DNA of 64,000 bases, from positions 53,111,416-53,175,415 of the forward strand of contig JALMGJ010000003.1 of the NCBI GenBank assembly GCA_023362775.1, read 5' to 3'. Numbering within the stretch: position 1 is the first letter of the stretch; each line of letters starts with the position of its first letter. The stretch comes from Charina bottae (taxonomy: Eukaryota > Chordata > Lepidosauria > Squamata > Charinaidae). The position numbers and the translations under genes are program-made. The notes below the pieces were generated by a model. It saw only the letters and a list, made by a program, of their open reading frames with translations, did no database searches and was not told the origin of the DNA. Below are positions 48,122 to 59,119 of the stretch, in pieces.

Positions 48122-48379
48122 CAAATTACTTAACAAGGCTAGGGAGGTAAGTCAAGATGCTGACTATCCTCTGAGAATAAACATGTTTCCCACCATATCC
48201 TGCAATAAAAGTCTGGTTGTGTATTTATTTTAGTAAATTTCTTTCTGGTTCTTCAGTATCAAAGTAACTTTCATTCAAACAGAAACAATATTACAATTAT
48301 AAAACCAAATTAAAAGTAAAAATAATCAAACAACAATAACTGTGATTGGTTAGCAGATAACATTAAAAACGGAGACACT
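48122..48379. other. TCEANC2 intron sequence without further features
   Basis: AT-rich, no repeat ends recognised. Confidence 0.4.
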
Positions 48380-48391
48380 ATTTTACAGTTA

Positions 48392-48978
48392 AAAAGGTAA
48401 AGGTTCCCCCCGCACATTTGTGCAGTCGTGTCCAACTCTAGGGGCCGGTGCTCATCTCCATTTGTTAGCCGAAGAGCCAGCGTTGTCCAAAGACGCTTCC
48501 GCGGTCATGTGGCCGGCATGACGCACACGGAACGCTGTTACCTTCCCACCGAAGTGGTACCTATTCATCTACTTGCATTTGCATGCTTTCGAATTGCTAG
48601 GTAGGCAAGAGCTGGAGCTAGTGCGGGAGCTCACTCTGTCATGCGGGGCTAGGGATTCGAACCTCCGAACTTGCGATCTTCTGATCGACAAGCCTGGCAT
48701 CTTACCTGCTGAGCCACCATGCCCCCTCCACTTTGAAAGACCCTGCATTAAATCAAGGTTTTACTCTTCATTTCCAACTTCCCAGTTTAACACAGCTGTA
48801 GTATCTGTGAAGTTGTCCCATCCAAATACTAAGCAGGCCCAATTCTGCTTATGTTCTAACTCAAAGCCACACAGATGTTGCTACCTGAGGAGACATTTTA
48901 CTGAATCTTACCTAACTACTATTTGGAATATGTATATTTCACATGCACCAATTTTCAAGGGTATGTACCACCACGCCC
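48392..48978 (-). mobile_element. Sauria-SINE-like element with transduced 5' flank, copy 5
   Basis: The whole 587-bp insert is flanked by a perfect 12-bp duplication ATTTTACAGTTA (48380-48391 and 48979-48990). From its 3' end (left) it consists of an A-rich junction, a full SINE (about 48396-48727), about 240 bp matching the flank of the 25240 SINE (25578-25816) with only a couple of substitutions seen, and about 10 bp (CACCACGCCC) that look like another SINE head. The unit therefore moved as one RNA or cDNA longer than the SINE. Confidence 0.9.
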
Positions 48979-49009
48979 ATTTTACAGTTAGGCAGATATA
49001 AACAGCTTA

Positions 49010-49660
49010 CACAAAATCGCAGGCGTGGCAGAATTGCTGGGTTCACTCTACATGGGCCTGCCACTGAAGACCATCTGGAAGCGTTGGTTGGTCCAGAGTG
49101 CAGCGGCACAGGGAGCTATGGGGACAACTCCTTATGCCCCGTGAGCTACTCCATGAGCTGCATTGGCTTTCAACAGGCTTCCAGTGCAATTCAAGGTGGT
49201 GGTGATCACCTTAAAAGCCCTACATGGCATAGGACCAGATTGCTTGAGGGACCACCTTCTCCCAAGAACATCTGCCTGCCCCACACACTCCCACGGGGAG
49301 TGCATAGTCTAGGTTCCTTCTTTTAAATCTTACGGGACCCTGGAACTGTGCCTTTTCTGTGGTTGCCCCTGTTCTCTGGAACAATCTCCCCGCTCCCCCC
49401 ATCATATGACAGGCCCCAACTCTGCTCGCTTTTAGGAAAGCCATTAAGACCTGGCTCTTCCCCCGGGCATTAGGGGCCAGTTGAGTGAGAGTCCCCTTTT
49501 GGTTGTTCTCTTATGTTGTTTGGTCGCCATTTATACTGTATCTTCTGTTTAACTTTTTATGGTTTGGGAGGCTTATTTATTGTTTTTTAATGCTGTACAC
49601 TGCCTAGAGTCACACTGAGTTGGGTGGCCTTATAAATCTTTTAATAAAATAACTAAATGA
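49010..49660 (+). mobile_element. L2 LINE 3' end
   Basis: The + strand shows the L2 C-terminal landmarks in decayed form (CTCCATGAGCTGCATTGGCT, AAAGCCCTACATGGCATAGG, GTTCTCTGGAACAATCTCCC, TTAAGACCTGGCTCTTCCC). They are followed by a 3' UTR with TACACTGCCTAGAGTCACA and an AAT-rich tail. Located in TCEANC2 intron 3, antisense to the gene. Confidence 0.72.
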
Positions 49661-50857
49661 ATACTCTGCATTAAGCCGTAATATGGCTTCTTTGACTTTG
49701 GTTTAGCATGATGTGTAAATCATTGTGATTTAAAAAAACAGGATTTATGGCTTAGTAGGTTCTCCTCCCTGACTGATTAGCGCTTGGGCTGCTGGACTGC
49801 TGCTTTGTGCCCACTGTTTCTGTACATAACTGCATCTGCAGATATTAAAAAAACAGACATTTGGTATGCATCCTTTAATATCTGACCATATCCAATGAGA
49901 GAAGACCAAGAAACAGTGGAAGTAGCTATAAGATGTAACAGGAGCAAAAATAGAAAACTCAGGGTAAAGATGTACAGGGTAGATGTTTGTGTGATCGCTG
50001 CCACTGAATCTGTGCACTCACTTTTTCAGATATAAAACCTTGAAAATGTGTACAACACAGATGAACTAGTTCCCCAGTTAAACCTGGCTAGAACCACTGC
50101 CATATTATGCATCTGTCTGAAAAATTGTGGGCAACTGATGACTCTAATTCAGGATTTGGTCTACTGACAGAAGTTTGACATTTTAGCTCCCGGACCTGCT
50201 TCTGTCTCCTTAACAAAACAAGAGGGCATCATTTTCTAACCAAAGTTGATAAGGAATGAAAGCACTGCCTCTAAATTTTGCTTTGTAATCTTTGAGTGCC
50301 TTGACATGCCATTTAAAAGATAATTAATGAATTAATTTAGAAGGATAATTATTATGGAGTTTAATAGAGCAAGCAAGCCGGTCATTAAGGCTCAGAGAGA
50401 ATTCTTGTTGTGTTCATTACGTAAGGATACCACAGGGATCTGATATTTACCACCACTTTGTACACTATTGACCCTCTCTGTAGGGTCTCACAATAAACTC
50501 TGATTTACAAACATTTAATTACGGATATAAAGTTTGCCTGAAATACAGAACATCTGGAGAGGAGACCACTATATAGATTGCACATAAAATAATAACTAAG
50601 AATAACTACATATTTCCATATTTATTTTCTTTCAAATGATTTCTTAGATGACTACGTAATGCTGGGTAATAATTTGTTTAATTATATTTCACTGAACTGG
50701 TCATACTCAGTTGAGATTACGTAACATGTTAAACTATAAACCATGATTTACAAAGCACAATATATATGTTTGCAAAACGTGCCAATCCAAAACAAACAAA
50801 TCACATTAGTCCACGGTAGCCAAATAAAGGGCCTTTTCTGTTGTAAAGTCTCTATAC
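49661..50857. other. TCEANC2 intron sequence without further features
   Basis: AT-rich unique-looking sequence; no exon-like or repeat-end structure was recognised. Confidence 0.4.
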
Positions 50858-51116
50858 CAGAGCTTTCCAAACTGTGTGTCGGGACACGTTAGTGTGTCGG
50901 CTGCAGTGTCTGGGTGTGTCGCGGCTGCTGCTGCCTCCGAGCCCTGCCAGGATTCCGTGCAGGTCCTAGTGCCTGCCTTGTGTCTTGCTGCCTCCAAACC
51001 TGCTGTGATTCCGCGCAGGTCCTAGTGCCTGCCTTGTGCCCTGCTGTAAGAGTGTGTCGTGAAATGATACATATCTAAAAAGTGTGTCACCAACATGAAA
51101 AGTTTGGAAAGCTCTG
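50858..51116. mobile_element. non-autonomous hAT element, family A (copy 3)
   Basis: Same ends as copies 1 and 2. Flanks are CTCTATAC (50850-50857) and CTCTATAA (51117-51124), 7 of 8 identical. Interior has the CCTCCAAACCTGCTGTGATT duplication but not the second one of copy 2, so the three copies form a size series. Confidence 0.88.
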
Positions 51117-51124
51117 CTCTATAA

Positions 51125-51786
51125 GAAGTTAATTCTGATATCCTTTCAGGAGAAGGCCCAAAATGATGTTTATTTCTTGAGGCCTTCCAGCACATAATTG
51201 AACTAGGTGTTAAAATAATATTTTATTACTTCTTCTGGCTTTAGGCTTCTGTCATATTTTTGTTGTTTCAGCTGATTTTATATTTCAATTTATTGTAGTT
51301 GATATTGTTTTTATGATCCTTCTGGGCCACTCTGGGAGTTGTGTGAAGCAAAAGTACAAAACATTTTAAATGAAGAAATTATGATTGCAGCTACTCCACA
51401 GGAATACGTATGGATCTGCCTCACTAAAAACAAGTAATACAAATACTTGTCTGGATGTTACTGGTAGGTACACAGGGATAAGAAAAAATTACAGAGAATG
51501 CCATTTCCCTCAACGTTCCCTCAACAATATACTACAACTGTTTTTTTCACTCATACACATGCAGTCACCTCCCTGATCCACAAGGTTTCATCCTCTACTC
51601 TCTGAAATTTATATATTTATCTTCTCTATTTTTTCCTCTTTTCTTAATCTCTTCTATCAAGACAAAATGCACCAGAGTGAGGCATGTTATATCATAGTAA
51701 TTCAAAACCAAATTCAACAAATATAGTTTTCTATCACCACTGCAGCATAAGTACCTTCTGGGGGGGGGAAAGCTCATATTGTCAAG
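51125..51786. other. TCEANC2 intron sequence without further features
   Basis: No recognised exon or repeat. Confidence 0.4.
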
Positions 51787-51799
51787 CAACAACAAGTAA

Positions 51800-52060
51800 T
51801 GTATTGTCGAAGGCTTTCACGGCCGGAGTTCGATGGCTGTTGTGGGTCTTCCGGGCTGTGTGGCCGTGTTCTGGAAGTTGTGGTTCCTAACGTTTCGCCA
51901 GCATCTGTGGCCAGCATCTTCAGAGGGCAGGAGCACAGATAGAAATTTTGCTTCTATCTGTGCTCCTGCCCTCTGAAGATGCTGGCCACAGATGCTGGCT
52001 AAACGTTAGGAACCACAACTTCCAGAACACGGCCACACAGCCCGGAAGACCCACAACAGC
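51800..52060. mobile_element. Penelope-like hairpin insert, second family
   Basis: A 261-bp palindrome: about 125-bp arms joined through ATTTTGC near 51946, flanked by a perfect 13-bp duplication CAACAACAAGTAA (51787-51799 and 52061-52073). Each arm has a hammerhead-like core CTGAAGAT, a GCTGGC/GCTGGC stem with two wobble pairs, and GAAAC. The left arm core is intact on the - strand (51923-51892); the right arm reads TAAAC instead of GAAAC at 52000-52004. Confidence 0.75.
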
Positions 52061-52384
52061 CAACAACAAGTAACTTTTGGATATCAACTTGTGATTTATT
52101 TATGTAGAAAGTTTACTTCTACCTTCCTTCCTTCCCTGTCTAAATGGATGAAGTCAATTTGAGTCTTTCAAGATTAGCTGAGACTATCTGGAAGCTGATG
52201 TCACTTTCTTAAAAATGCAGTTCAGAATAAGGGGAAGAATGAACAAACTGATTGTTTTTTTTCTAGAGGTAGGGAATTTGCTGAAACACAAGGAAGCCAA
52301 AACTAAGCCAGTGTTGGGTTTGTCATATGCTCCTTGCAAACTGCAAAGCCATCTGAATTCCTGACATCTAACTTCAACTGATTA

Positions 52385-52910
52385 TTTATTTAGAAGATTT
52401 ATATGGCCGCCCAACTTACATGATCGTGACTCCGGATGGTGTAGCTCAATAAAACCAAATGAAAAACCCAAATTACAATTAAAACCAACAATATCAACAA
52501 AAACAAAAAATCAACACATCAATAGCATATAATAGAAGAGAATAGATGTAGCTCAGGGTTGAACTATGGAGTTCTTGGTGCTCTCTGAGCTTGGTTGTTT
52601 GCTGGCAGACATTTCATTACCCAACTACAGTAGGTAATATAATCAGTGCAAGAACTCCTCAATAGCATACAGTTGGGGTCCATCAACATACACTCCTCTT
52701 CCCAAAGATAGGCTCATCTATCAGCCTGGCCCAACAAAGCTAATAGGCTCAGGTCCAACCAAATTTTGGGGGAGGGTGATCATTCCAAAGGGTCCCATCA
52801 GATGGCACTGCTTCAGGGAAGAGGCCTGGATCATGCCTATCCTGTTAGAGCGTGTGAGTTGGGCAGAAATAATTGGAGAGAGGCAGTCCCACAAATAATG
52901 AAACAACAAT
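52385..52910 (-). mobile_element. L2 LINE 3' fragment, split by a Penelope-like insert
   Basis: GGCCGCCCAACTTACATGATC at the left is a typical L2/CR1 3' UTR in reverse. On the right, GATGGCACTGCTTCAGGGAA and GGAGAGAGGCAGTCCCACAA match the same region of the L2 fragment at 5486. It is interrupted at 52530-52658. Confidence 0.65.
52530..52658 (-). mobile_element. Penelope-like insert, third family
   Basis: A 129-bp insert in the L2 fragment with an 11-bp duplication TCAATAGCATA (52519-52529 and 52659-52669). Read on the - strand it contains CTGATTATATTACC, a loop, GGGTAATGAAATGTCTGCC: a hammerhead-like layout (CTGANNA, stem ATTACC/GGTAAT, GAAA, GTC) with one core base changed. It continues with AACCAAGCTCAGAGAGCACC. 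Confidence 0.68.
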
Positions 52911-52969
52911 AGTTGTACTGTAAATAAAAACTATTTCCTAGAGATTTGTCACAAAAACATACACATTAC

Positions 52970-53163
52970 CTTGACTTCTAGAGCTTCTGCTAGTAGCTTC
53001 CGTGCATTCTGTCTAAGGCCCTCTGTTCTGGGATTACTCCTGACTTCAATTAAAGGTCTATTTGACTGGTTCTTAATGAAGCTTCTCCATTTGGTGTACA
53101 CCTCTTTCGCAAGAGTGGCCACATCCTGGTCTGGATGTTTCCGCATCTTATTCACTGTATGAC
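52970..53163 (-). CDS. TCEANC2: TCEANC2 coding exon 3
   Basis: On the - strand an AG acceptor (TTTACTCCAAG) opens at 53163. The first two bases complete a glycine codon and the frame runs [20 protein letters not shown], then [21 protein letters not shown] and ends EALEVK at 52970 followed by GTAATG. Length 194 nt, entering in phase 1 and leaving in phase 0. This is the end of the TFIIS N-terminal (LW/TND) fold and the linker to the central region. HTVNKMRKH is nearly invariant in vertebrate TCEANC2. Confidence 0.96.
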
Positions 53164-53953
53164 CTTGGAGTAAATTAAAGATATAGAATACATAGTAACA
53201 TTGGATGGAATATTGCAAAACTGGGGGAAGCTGGAAAAACACCTTTACTCTGCTTTTTACGGCTGCCACCACAATCTAGAAATCCTGCTCATTGAGGAGC
53301 TATTGACTGCTGTGGCATCTATTCCCAAGCCAGAATTATTTCTTTTGAGATGTATTATGACCTGGAGATTTAGCAACAGAGAGGCATTTGGTGAAACTAA
53401 AACCAAAATCCAAATCTATCATGTCACTTTCCTAGTAATTGTCTATTTCATGATATCTAAAACAAATTGAGAGCTATCTTGGGAATGTCAGTCAGAAGGA
53501 GCAATTAAAATAACCTCGCTGAGCACAGAAGGAGAAAATGAAGAAGGCGTTTTTCTGAATGCCTGGTGGTTTCAATGTGCGTGTGGGTGTGTGTCTAGAT
53601 GTGCAACTTCTTTTGGACTGAGGGCAATATTTGTCCTTGGAGAAATCCTGGGGTTGTATTCCAAAGAACAGGCAGGACCACTAAACTTGATTGAACATAT
53701 AATTCAAATAATTATTAATTAAATCAGTATGATTACTCCCCATGTATTTAATTTTCTCCCTTTGAATATTTCAAACTACATCTTGGGGGGGCAACTTCTC
53801 GAAGGACCCTGAGAGCTGAATCTTAGGTTACTGGCTCTGATATGAATACTAAAATGCTTAGCTTTATAACTGAACACACCAGAAATGTCCCAATTTTCTC
53901 CCACACGCCATGATACCAGGTTTCCATGGTAGAATATAAAAGCAAATTGTTAC
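53164..53953. other. TCEANC2 intron 2
   Basis: Spliced-out sequence between coding exons 2 and 3, with no further feature recognised. Confidence 0.8.
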
Positions 53954-54095
53954 CTATTTTCGTTGAAAGTAAAATTTCCTTGGACGGTATTTTTTTCCTT
54001 AACTCCATCAAGGCCTCAATTAGATTCTCCTTAGGTTGAATTGAAAGCTCTAGCACAGATTTCCATCTTTTTATATCTTCTACAACCACAACTCT
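53954..54095 (-). CDS. TCEANC2: TCEANC2 coding exon 2
   Basis: Acceptor TTTCTTTCCTAG on the - strand precedes [20 protein letters not shown], then [20 protein letters not shown] and LLSTKIG, ending ATAG before GTAACA. Length 142 nt, phase 0 in and phase 1 out, matching exon 3. The segment forms the core helices of the TFIIS N-terminal domain, a helical bundle that in TFIIS and elongin A-type proteins contacts transcription partners. The lysine and leucine pattern LxxLRKKIPS is conserved. Confidence 0.96.
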
Positions 54096-55211
54096 CTAGG
54101 AAAGAAACCCATCATTAGGAGCTAGAATGTGACACACATATTTACTGCAAACTCATTTCCTGTGCTTTGTGTCAGCTTAACACCGCCGGTATTGACCTAT
54201 AAATTATTGATGATGACGGGCAGTGAAATACAGAAAATCGGATAATCCACACAGATGAGTACTTGTTTCATAGCGAGTCCCTGATGTAAAGCAAGTGAGC
54301 AAAATCTAGAAAGCAAAATCAACTCATTAGGCTGCCATCTTCAATTCACTTACTATTCTGAAGAGAGGCTTTGAGCAGATACTCCTCATAAAAATCCGAG
54401 AACATCTCATAATGTTGTCAACTACACTGCTCTTCACTACTGCCCAAACTAAACACGTGCTTGCTCGCTCTCTCTTGGCCCCAAACACTTATTATGTGTC
54501 ATTTTTTTCTCTAAACTCAGCCACTGCTGCATCACATCATTCATATTCTTCACGCCTCAATTGTATACACTACTGTGTCACATAATTCATATTCTTCTGA
54601 TTCATTCCACTACAAAATAATTTTTTCCACTGCTCTCTTCCTTATGAAATTATATTATTTTTTCCTGACTTCCTAAAGTTGTTTTTCTCTTCTTATAGCT
54701 AATCCTTAAACTCTTCCCAATTCCCACATTTTTTATAAATTATTTTCAACTACAAGGTAATTATCATCTACACTTTTCTTCCTGTGTTTAGGTCTCTTTT
54801 TCAATAGTCTCTATCTCTAAATACTGTATGCTTTCTCTCCATTTTCAGTCCCACAACTGACCTGCTTGGTCCAAACATATTATTAAACTTTTTCACACAG
54901 ATAACATGTTATTTTCTCATTACAAAAACAGAGATACTGCTATTATTTATTATGATAACAGAACTCAGCAAAGGGGTACTTTGAAATTCCAACATCATTT
55001 AACTGCTGAAGAATAAACTAGTCACACAGACAATTAAAGGGTCTCTCTTGAAGCAGCCCTGGATGGGATGTGCTGGGGAAAACCGACTGAAGAGAAAGCT
55101 GAGCTGAAAACAAAACAAGTAGAATAAACTAGGATGAGTTAAATTTGCTTTTTTGTAAGGGTTGCTCTTAAAATAGGGGAGATAATTTAAAAGAACTAAT
55201 TTTTCCACATT
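54096..55211. other. TCEANC2 intron 1, left part
   Basis: AT- and pyrimidine-rich intron sequence with no other feature recognised. Confidence 0.6.
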
Positions 55212-55224
55212 ATTGCCATGTCTT

Positions 55225-56835
55225 GTCATGTCATGTGGCAAGAATATACGGAAGATCTGTATAGGAAGGATAATAATATTGGAGATAGCTTTGATGGTGT
55301 GGTCAGTGAGTTAGAGCCAGACATCCTGAAGAGTGAGGTTGAATGGGCCTTAAGAAGCATTGCTAATAACAAGGCAGCAGGAGACGACGGTATCCCAGCT
55401 GAACTGTTTAAAATCTTGCAAGATGATGCTGTCAAGGTGATGCATGCCATATGCCAGCAAATTTGGAAAACACAAGAATGGCCATCAGATTGGAAAAAAT
55501 CAACTTATATCCCCATACCAAAAAAGGGAAGCACTAAAGAATGTTCAAACTATCGAACAGTGGCACTTATTTCACATGCCAATAAGGTAATGCTCAAGAT
55601 CTTGCAAGGTAGACTCCAGCAATTCATGGAGCGAGAATTGCCAGATGTACAAGCTGGGTTTAGAAAAGGCAGAGGAACTAGAGACCAAATTGCCAATATC
55701 CGCTGGATAATGGAGAAAGCCAGGGAATTTCAGAAAAACATCTATTTCTGTTTTATTGACTATTCTAAAGCCTTTGACTGTGTGGATCATAACAAATTGT
55801 GGCAAGTTCTTGGTGGTATGGGGATATCAAGTCATCTTGTCTGCCTCCTGAGGAATCTGTATAACGACCAAGTAGCAACGGTAAGAACAGAGCACGGAAC
55901 AACGGACTGGTTTAAGATTGGGAAAGGAGTACGGCAGGGTTGTATACTCTCACCCTACCTATTCAACCTGTACGCAGAACACATCATGCGACATGCTGGG
56001 CTTGATGAATCCAAGGCTGGAGTTAAAATCGCTGGAAGAAACATTAACAATCTCAGATATGCAGATGATACCACTTTGATGGCTGAAAGCGAGGAGGAGT
56101 TGAGGAGCCTTATGACGAAGGTGAAAGAAGAAAGTGCAAAAGCTGGGTTGCAGTTAAACCTCAAAAAAACCAAGATTATGGCAACGAGCTTGATTGATGA
56201 TTGGCAAATAGAGGGAGAAAAAGTGGAGGCAGTGACAGACTTTGTATTTCTAGGCGCAAAGATTACTGCAGACGCTGACTGCAGCCAGGAAATCAGAAGA
56301 CGTCTACTTCTTGGGAGGAGAGCAATGGCAAATCTTGATAAAATAGTTAAGAGCAGAGACATCACACTGACAACAAAGGTCCGCATAGTTAAAGCAATGG
56401 TATTCCCTGTAGTAACCTATGGCTGCGAGAGCTGGACCATAAGGAAGGCTGAGCGAAGGAAGATAGATGCTTTTGAACTGTGGTGTTGGAGGAAAATTCT
56501 GAGAGTGCCTTGGACTGCAAGAAGATCAAACCAGTCCATACTCCAGGAAATCAAGCCAGACTGCTCACTTGAGGGAATGATATTAAAGATAAAACTGAAG
56601 TACTTTGGGCACATAATGAGAAGACAGGATACCCTGGAGAAGAAGCTGATGCTAGGGAAAGTGGAAGGCAAAAGGAAGAGGGGCCGACCAAGGGCAAGAT
56701 GGATGGATGGTATTCTGGAGGTGACAGACTCAACCATTGGGGAGCTGGGAATGGTGACGGCCGACAGAAAGCTCTGGCGTGGACTGGTCCATGAAGTCAC
56801 GAAGAGTCGGAAACGACTGAACGAATAAACAACAA
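55225..56835 (+). mobile_element. Bov-B (RTE) LINE insertion with open reverse transcriptase frame
   Basis: Flanked by a perfect 13-bp duplication ATTGCCATGTCTT (55212-55224 and 56836-56848). One uninterrupted frame covers almost all of it (to TAA at 56826-56828). Residues in order include GDDGIPAELFK, IPIPKKGSTKECSNYRTVAL, GFRKGRGTRDQIANIRWIME, FIDYSKAFDCVDHNKLW (palm aspartate), GVRQGCILSPYLFNLYAEHI, LRYADDTTLMAE (YADD catalytic box) and a C-terminal RGRPRARWMDGI. The endonuclease half is missing, so this is a 5'-truncated, non-mobile copy. The 3' end, GAGTCGGAAACGACTGAACG, is the tail that the local SINEs imitate. It lies in TCEANC2 intron 1 in antisense orientation. The intact frame and duplication imply a recent insertion. 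Confidence 0.96.
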
Positions 56836-56848
56836 ATTGCCATGTCTT

Positions 56849-57716
56849 ATGAGAGAAACTGCTAAAATTGGTGTTCATTGGAAATAAGTTCTAAATACAG
56901 TTACAGTATTCTATATAATTAAAAATGCCATCCCAATAATGTGAAATTACAAATTTTTCAAGACCTTCATTGATTTTTAAACTAGTTTGATTTAGTTTAA
57001 TTTTGATCTGATACCTCAATTTTTCAAATGCATAATTTTACCTTACTGGGCATTGTTGGCTAGTAAGAGTTATTAAACAGCAGTTTCATGGGAGGGAGCC
57101 AAACAATAAATGCACTGAGTTGCTAACCAAAGTAAGGACCACAGGAGAAGCTGTCTCATTTGATTTCCTAGCCTCCACTCTAATGGATACAAGCTACATC
57201 TGATGCTATTACAGTTCTCAATATTTTATTGCAGCCTCACTGAACCACTGTTTTGCCCAAACCTCCTCTGGAATGTCATATAATCCAGTTAAAGTATAAA
57301 TGTTTCTTAAAACTTTGATAAAGTTCATTCATTAGTCTTTCCAAAGGTTACTTGGGCTGAAGAAAAACTCAAGTGGTTATTTCTGAGAAGCTTAAATGAA
57401 ACCTTGGAGCAATGCAACTGAAGTTTCATTTGGTTCATATACCGAAATTACAGAGTACAAGAAAAGTTAACGTCAACCTTGTAACATTTTATTTAATTAT
57501 TTTCCCTTACAAGTACGAAAAAATAGGCTTCCTTTGTAATTTTTTACCCCTCTGAGTGCTGATTGCCCTATTGGATTTTAACTACATATTTCGGAAAATA
57601 GTTCCAGCATTACAATTTGTCCCCTCAGAAATAATGTCATGTTGTTTGAAATCAAAGAATAACTCTAAAATATTACAATGCAATTAGTATAATTAGGAAA
57701 CTATCTGATACTTTAC
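56849..57716. other. TCEANC2 intron 1, right part
   Basis: AT-rich intron sequence between the Bov-B copy and coding exon 1; nothing else recognised. Confidence 0.6.
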
Positions 57717-57821
57717 CTTCAGAGATTCTATTGTAGCTTGTTTATAAATCTTTTTTCCAGGATCGCTCTTTGTTGGTTCTCCTTTAGTTCTGGGTGTTCG
57801 TATAACAAATTTATCCATGAT
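57717..57821 (-). CDS. TCEANC2: TCEANC2 coding exon 1 (start codon)
   Basis: TCEANC2 (transcription elongation factor A N-terminal and central domain-containing 2) is a small nuclear protein related to TFIIS but lacking its C-terminal zinc ribbon; its precise role is poorly known. On the - strand an acceptor (TTTATGGATTAG) is followed by ATC and then ATG at 57818-57816, giving MDKFVIRTPRTKGEPTKSDP, then GKKIYKQATIESLK, and a GTAAAG donor. The start is chosen because MDKFVIRTPR is the conserved N terminus. The four coding exons (102, 142, 194 and 189 nt) join without frame errors to 208 residues. The gene runs opposite to TMEM59, with a separate upstream promoter. Confidence 0.96.
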
Positions 57822-58232
57822 CTAATCCATAAACAGGAAGAAATAATTTTTATGAGGAGTATCTGCTCTGTGTGAAAGGAGGAAAGGAAGAATGATGTAT
57901 CAGTTTTCATAAATGATCTGAGGTTAAACTATTCTGTCATCTTGCAGTTTGAACTAAAGCACAAGGCCTGTAAATAATGTAAAAGTAGGAAAGGCGTCTG
58001 TGCTCAGAACAAATATAATTCAAATATCAGACTTAAAATGTGTTACTGTGCACATGAATTGGGTGCCATTAAACGATTATCAAGCAAGATTGGGAACAAA
58101 GCTGAACCTGTTGTATTTTTGTCATTGTACTTGTTGAGAAGCACAGTTCTTGGCAGCGTTTTGTCTTGAGAGGTTTTTTTAAGTAATAAATTAATTTGTT
58201 AAAAGACAAAATAACGGCGAACCGGGTCTCAC

Positions 58233-58360
58233 CTCAAAGCTGGCACTATTTGGCCAAGATGCCTGTTAATTCCCGGAACTGCATCTCCTTCTACTTCTCG
58301 CCCTCCTGGAACTACATATCCCAACAACGCTTCAACTTCAACGTTCTTTCCTGCCCTTCC
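58233..58360 (-). promoter_or_regulatory. likely TCEANC2 5' UTR exon and promoter
   Basis: On the - strand, CTTTGAG is followed by a consensus donor GTGAGACC at 58232, 0.4 kb upstream of the ATG exon acceptor. Just upstream, GAACTACATATCCCAACAACG (58310-58330 on the + strand) resembles the ZNF143/SBS promoter motif (ACTACAATTCCCAGC), and a weaker GGAACTGCATCTCC lies at 58276. This fits a non-coding first exon with its start within about 100 bp. The exact start is unknown. Confidence 0.5.
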
Positions 58361-58362
58361 CA

Positions 58363-58641
58363 GATTGATCATAGAGGTAAAAAAGAAGTAGAAAAACCAC
58401 ATCCTTCATAGAGATATACCTGCCTCCTACTGGGAAAGACTGAAGGCAAAAGGAGAAGGGGACGGCAGAGGATGAGATGGTTAGATAACATCACCGATGT
58501 AATGAACATGAATTTGAGTAAACTCCGGGTGACAGTGGAGGACAGGAAGGCCTGGCGTGCTATGGTCCACGGGGTCACAAAGAGTCGGACACGACTAAAC
58601 GACTGAACAACAAAATTGCTATTGCTATTGCTATTGCTATT
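58363..58641 (+). mobile_element. Bov-B LINE 3' tail with (ATTGCT)n
   Basis: Contains GGAGAAGGGGACGGCAGAGG, GGACAGGAAGGCCTGGCGTG, then GTCACAAAGAGTCGGACACG and a hexanucleotide ATTGCT tail (58616-58641). This is the last 250 bp of a Bov-B LINE. Located between the TCEANC2 and TMEM59 promoters. Confidence 0.85.
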
Positions 58642-58803
58642 GCACAGGAGCAACAGTTCGCTGGGGAAAATGAGAGGGGAAATCTAAGAGTTTAGCATAA
58701 TTGTGATTGGACAGAGAATTAATCTACAAGTGATGGCCTTCACGTTGTTATATAGATGTTTGAAGGTACCTGTAAATGCATATACCTCTACCATCCAATA
58801 GGG

Positions 58804-58916
58804 CAGTGTTTCTCAAGCTTGGCAACTTTAAGATTTCAACTCTCAGAACTCCCCTCTCTGGGAAATTCTGGGAGTTGAAGTCCACACACCTTACAGTTTC
58901 CAAGGTTGAGAAACTG
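58804..58916. mobile_element. 113-bp hAT MITE, family G (copy 2)
   Basis: Left end CAGTGTTTCTCAAGCTTGGC, right end CCAAGGTTGAGAAACTG, flanks CAATAGGG and CAATTGGG (7 of 8). Shares ATTCTGGGAGTTGAAGTCCA with 30439-30536. Confidence 0.85.
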
Positions 58917-59119
58917 CAATTGGGGAAGATGAGCCTGACAATGCAGAATGACATAACTGGAATAAGTTACGGGTTGGGAGGAACATGAACTTTTCTCTTT
59001 GTTTTATGCTTTTCTTTATTACTGCTTAAATGTAGGACTATCTGCTCAGAATTAGCGTAGAGCGCATTCTTTTCTTATGCCCACTCTTGTCTTGGGAGTA
59101 GAAAAGAAGAATCGTGGTG

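Noticed and set aside
53823..53953. Extension of TCEANC2 coding exon 2 beyond 53954
   Set aside because: The open frame runs on through the donor GTAACA into sequence without conservation; splicing at 53954 gives the correct phase with exon 3.
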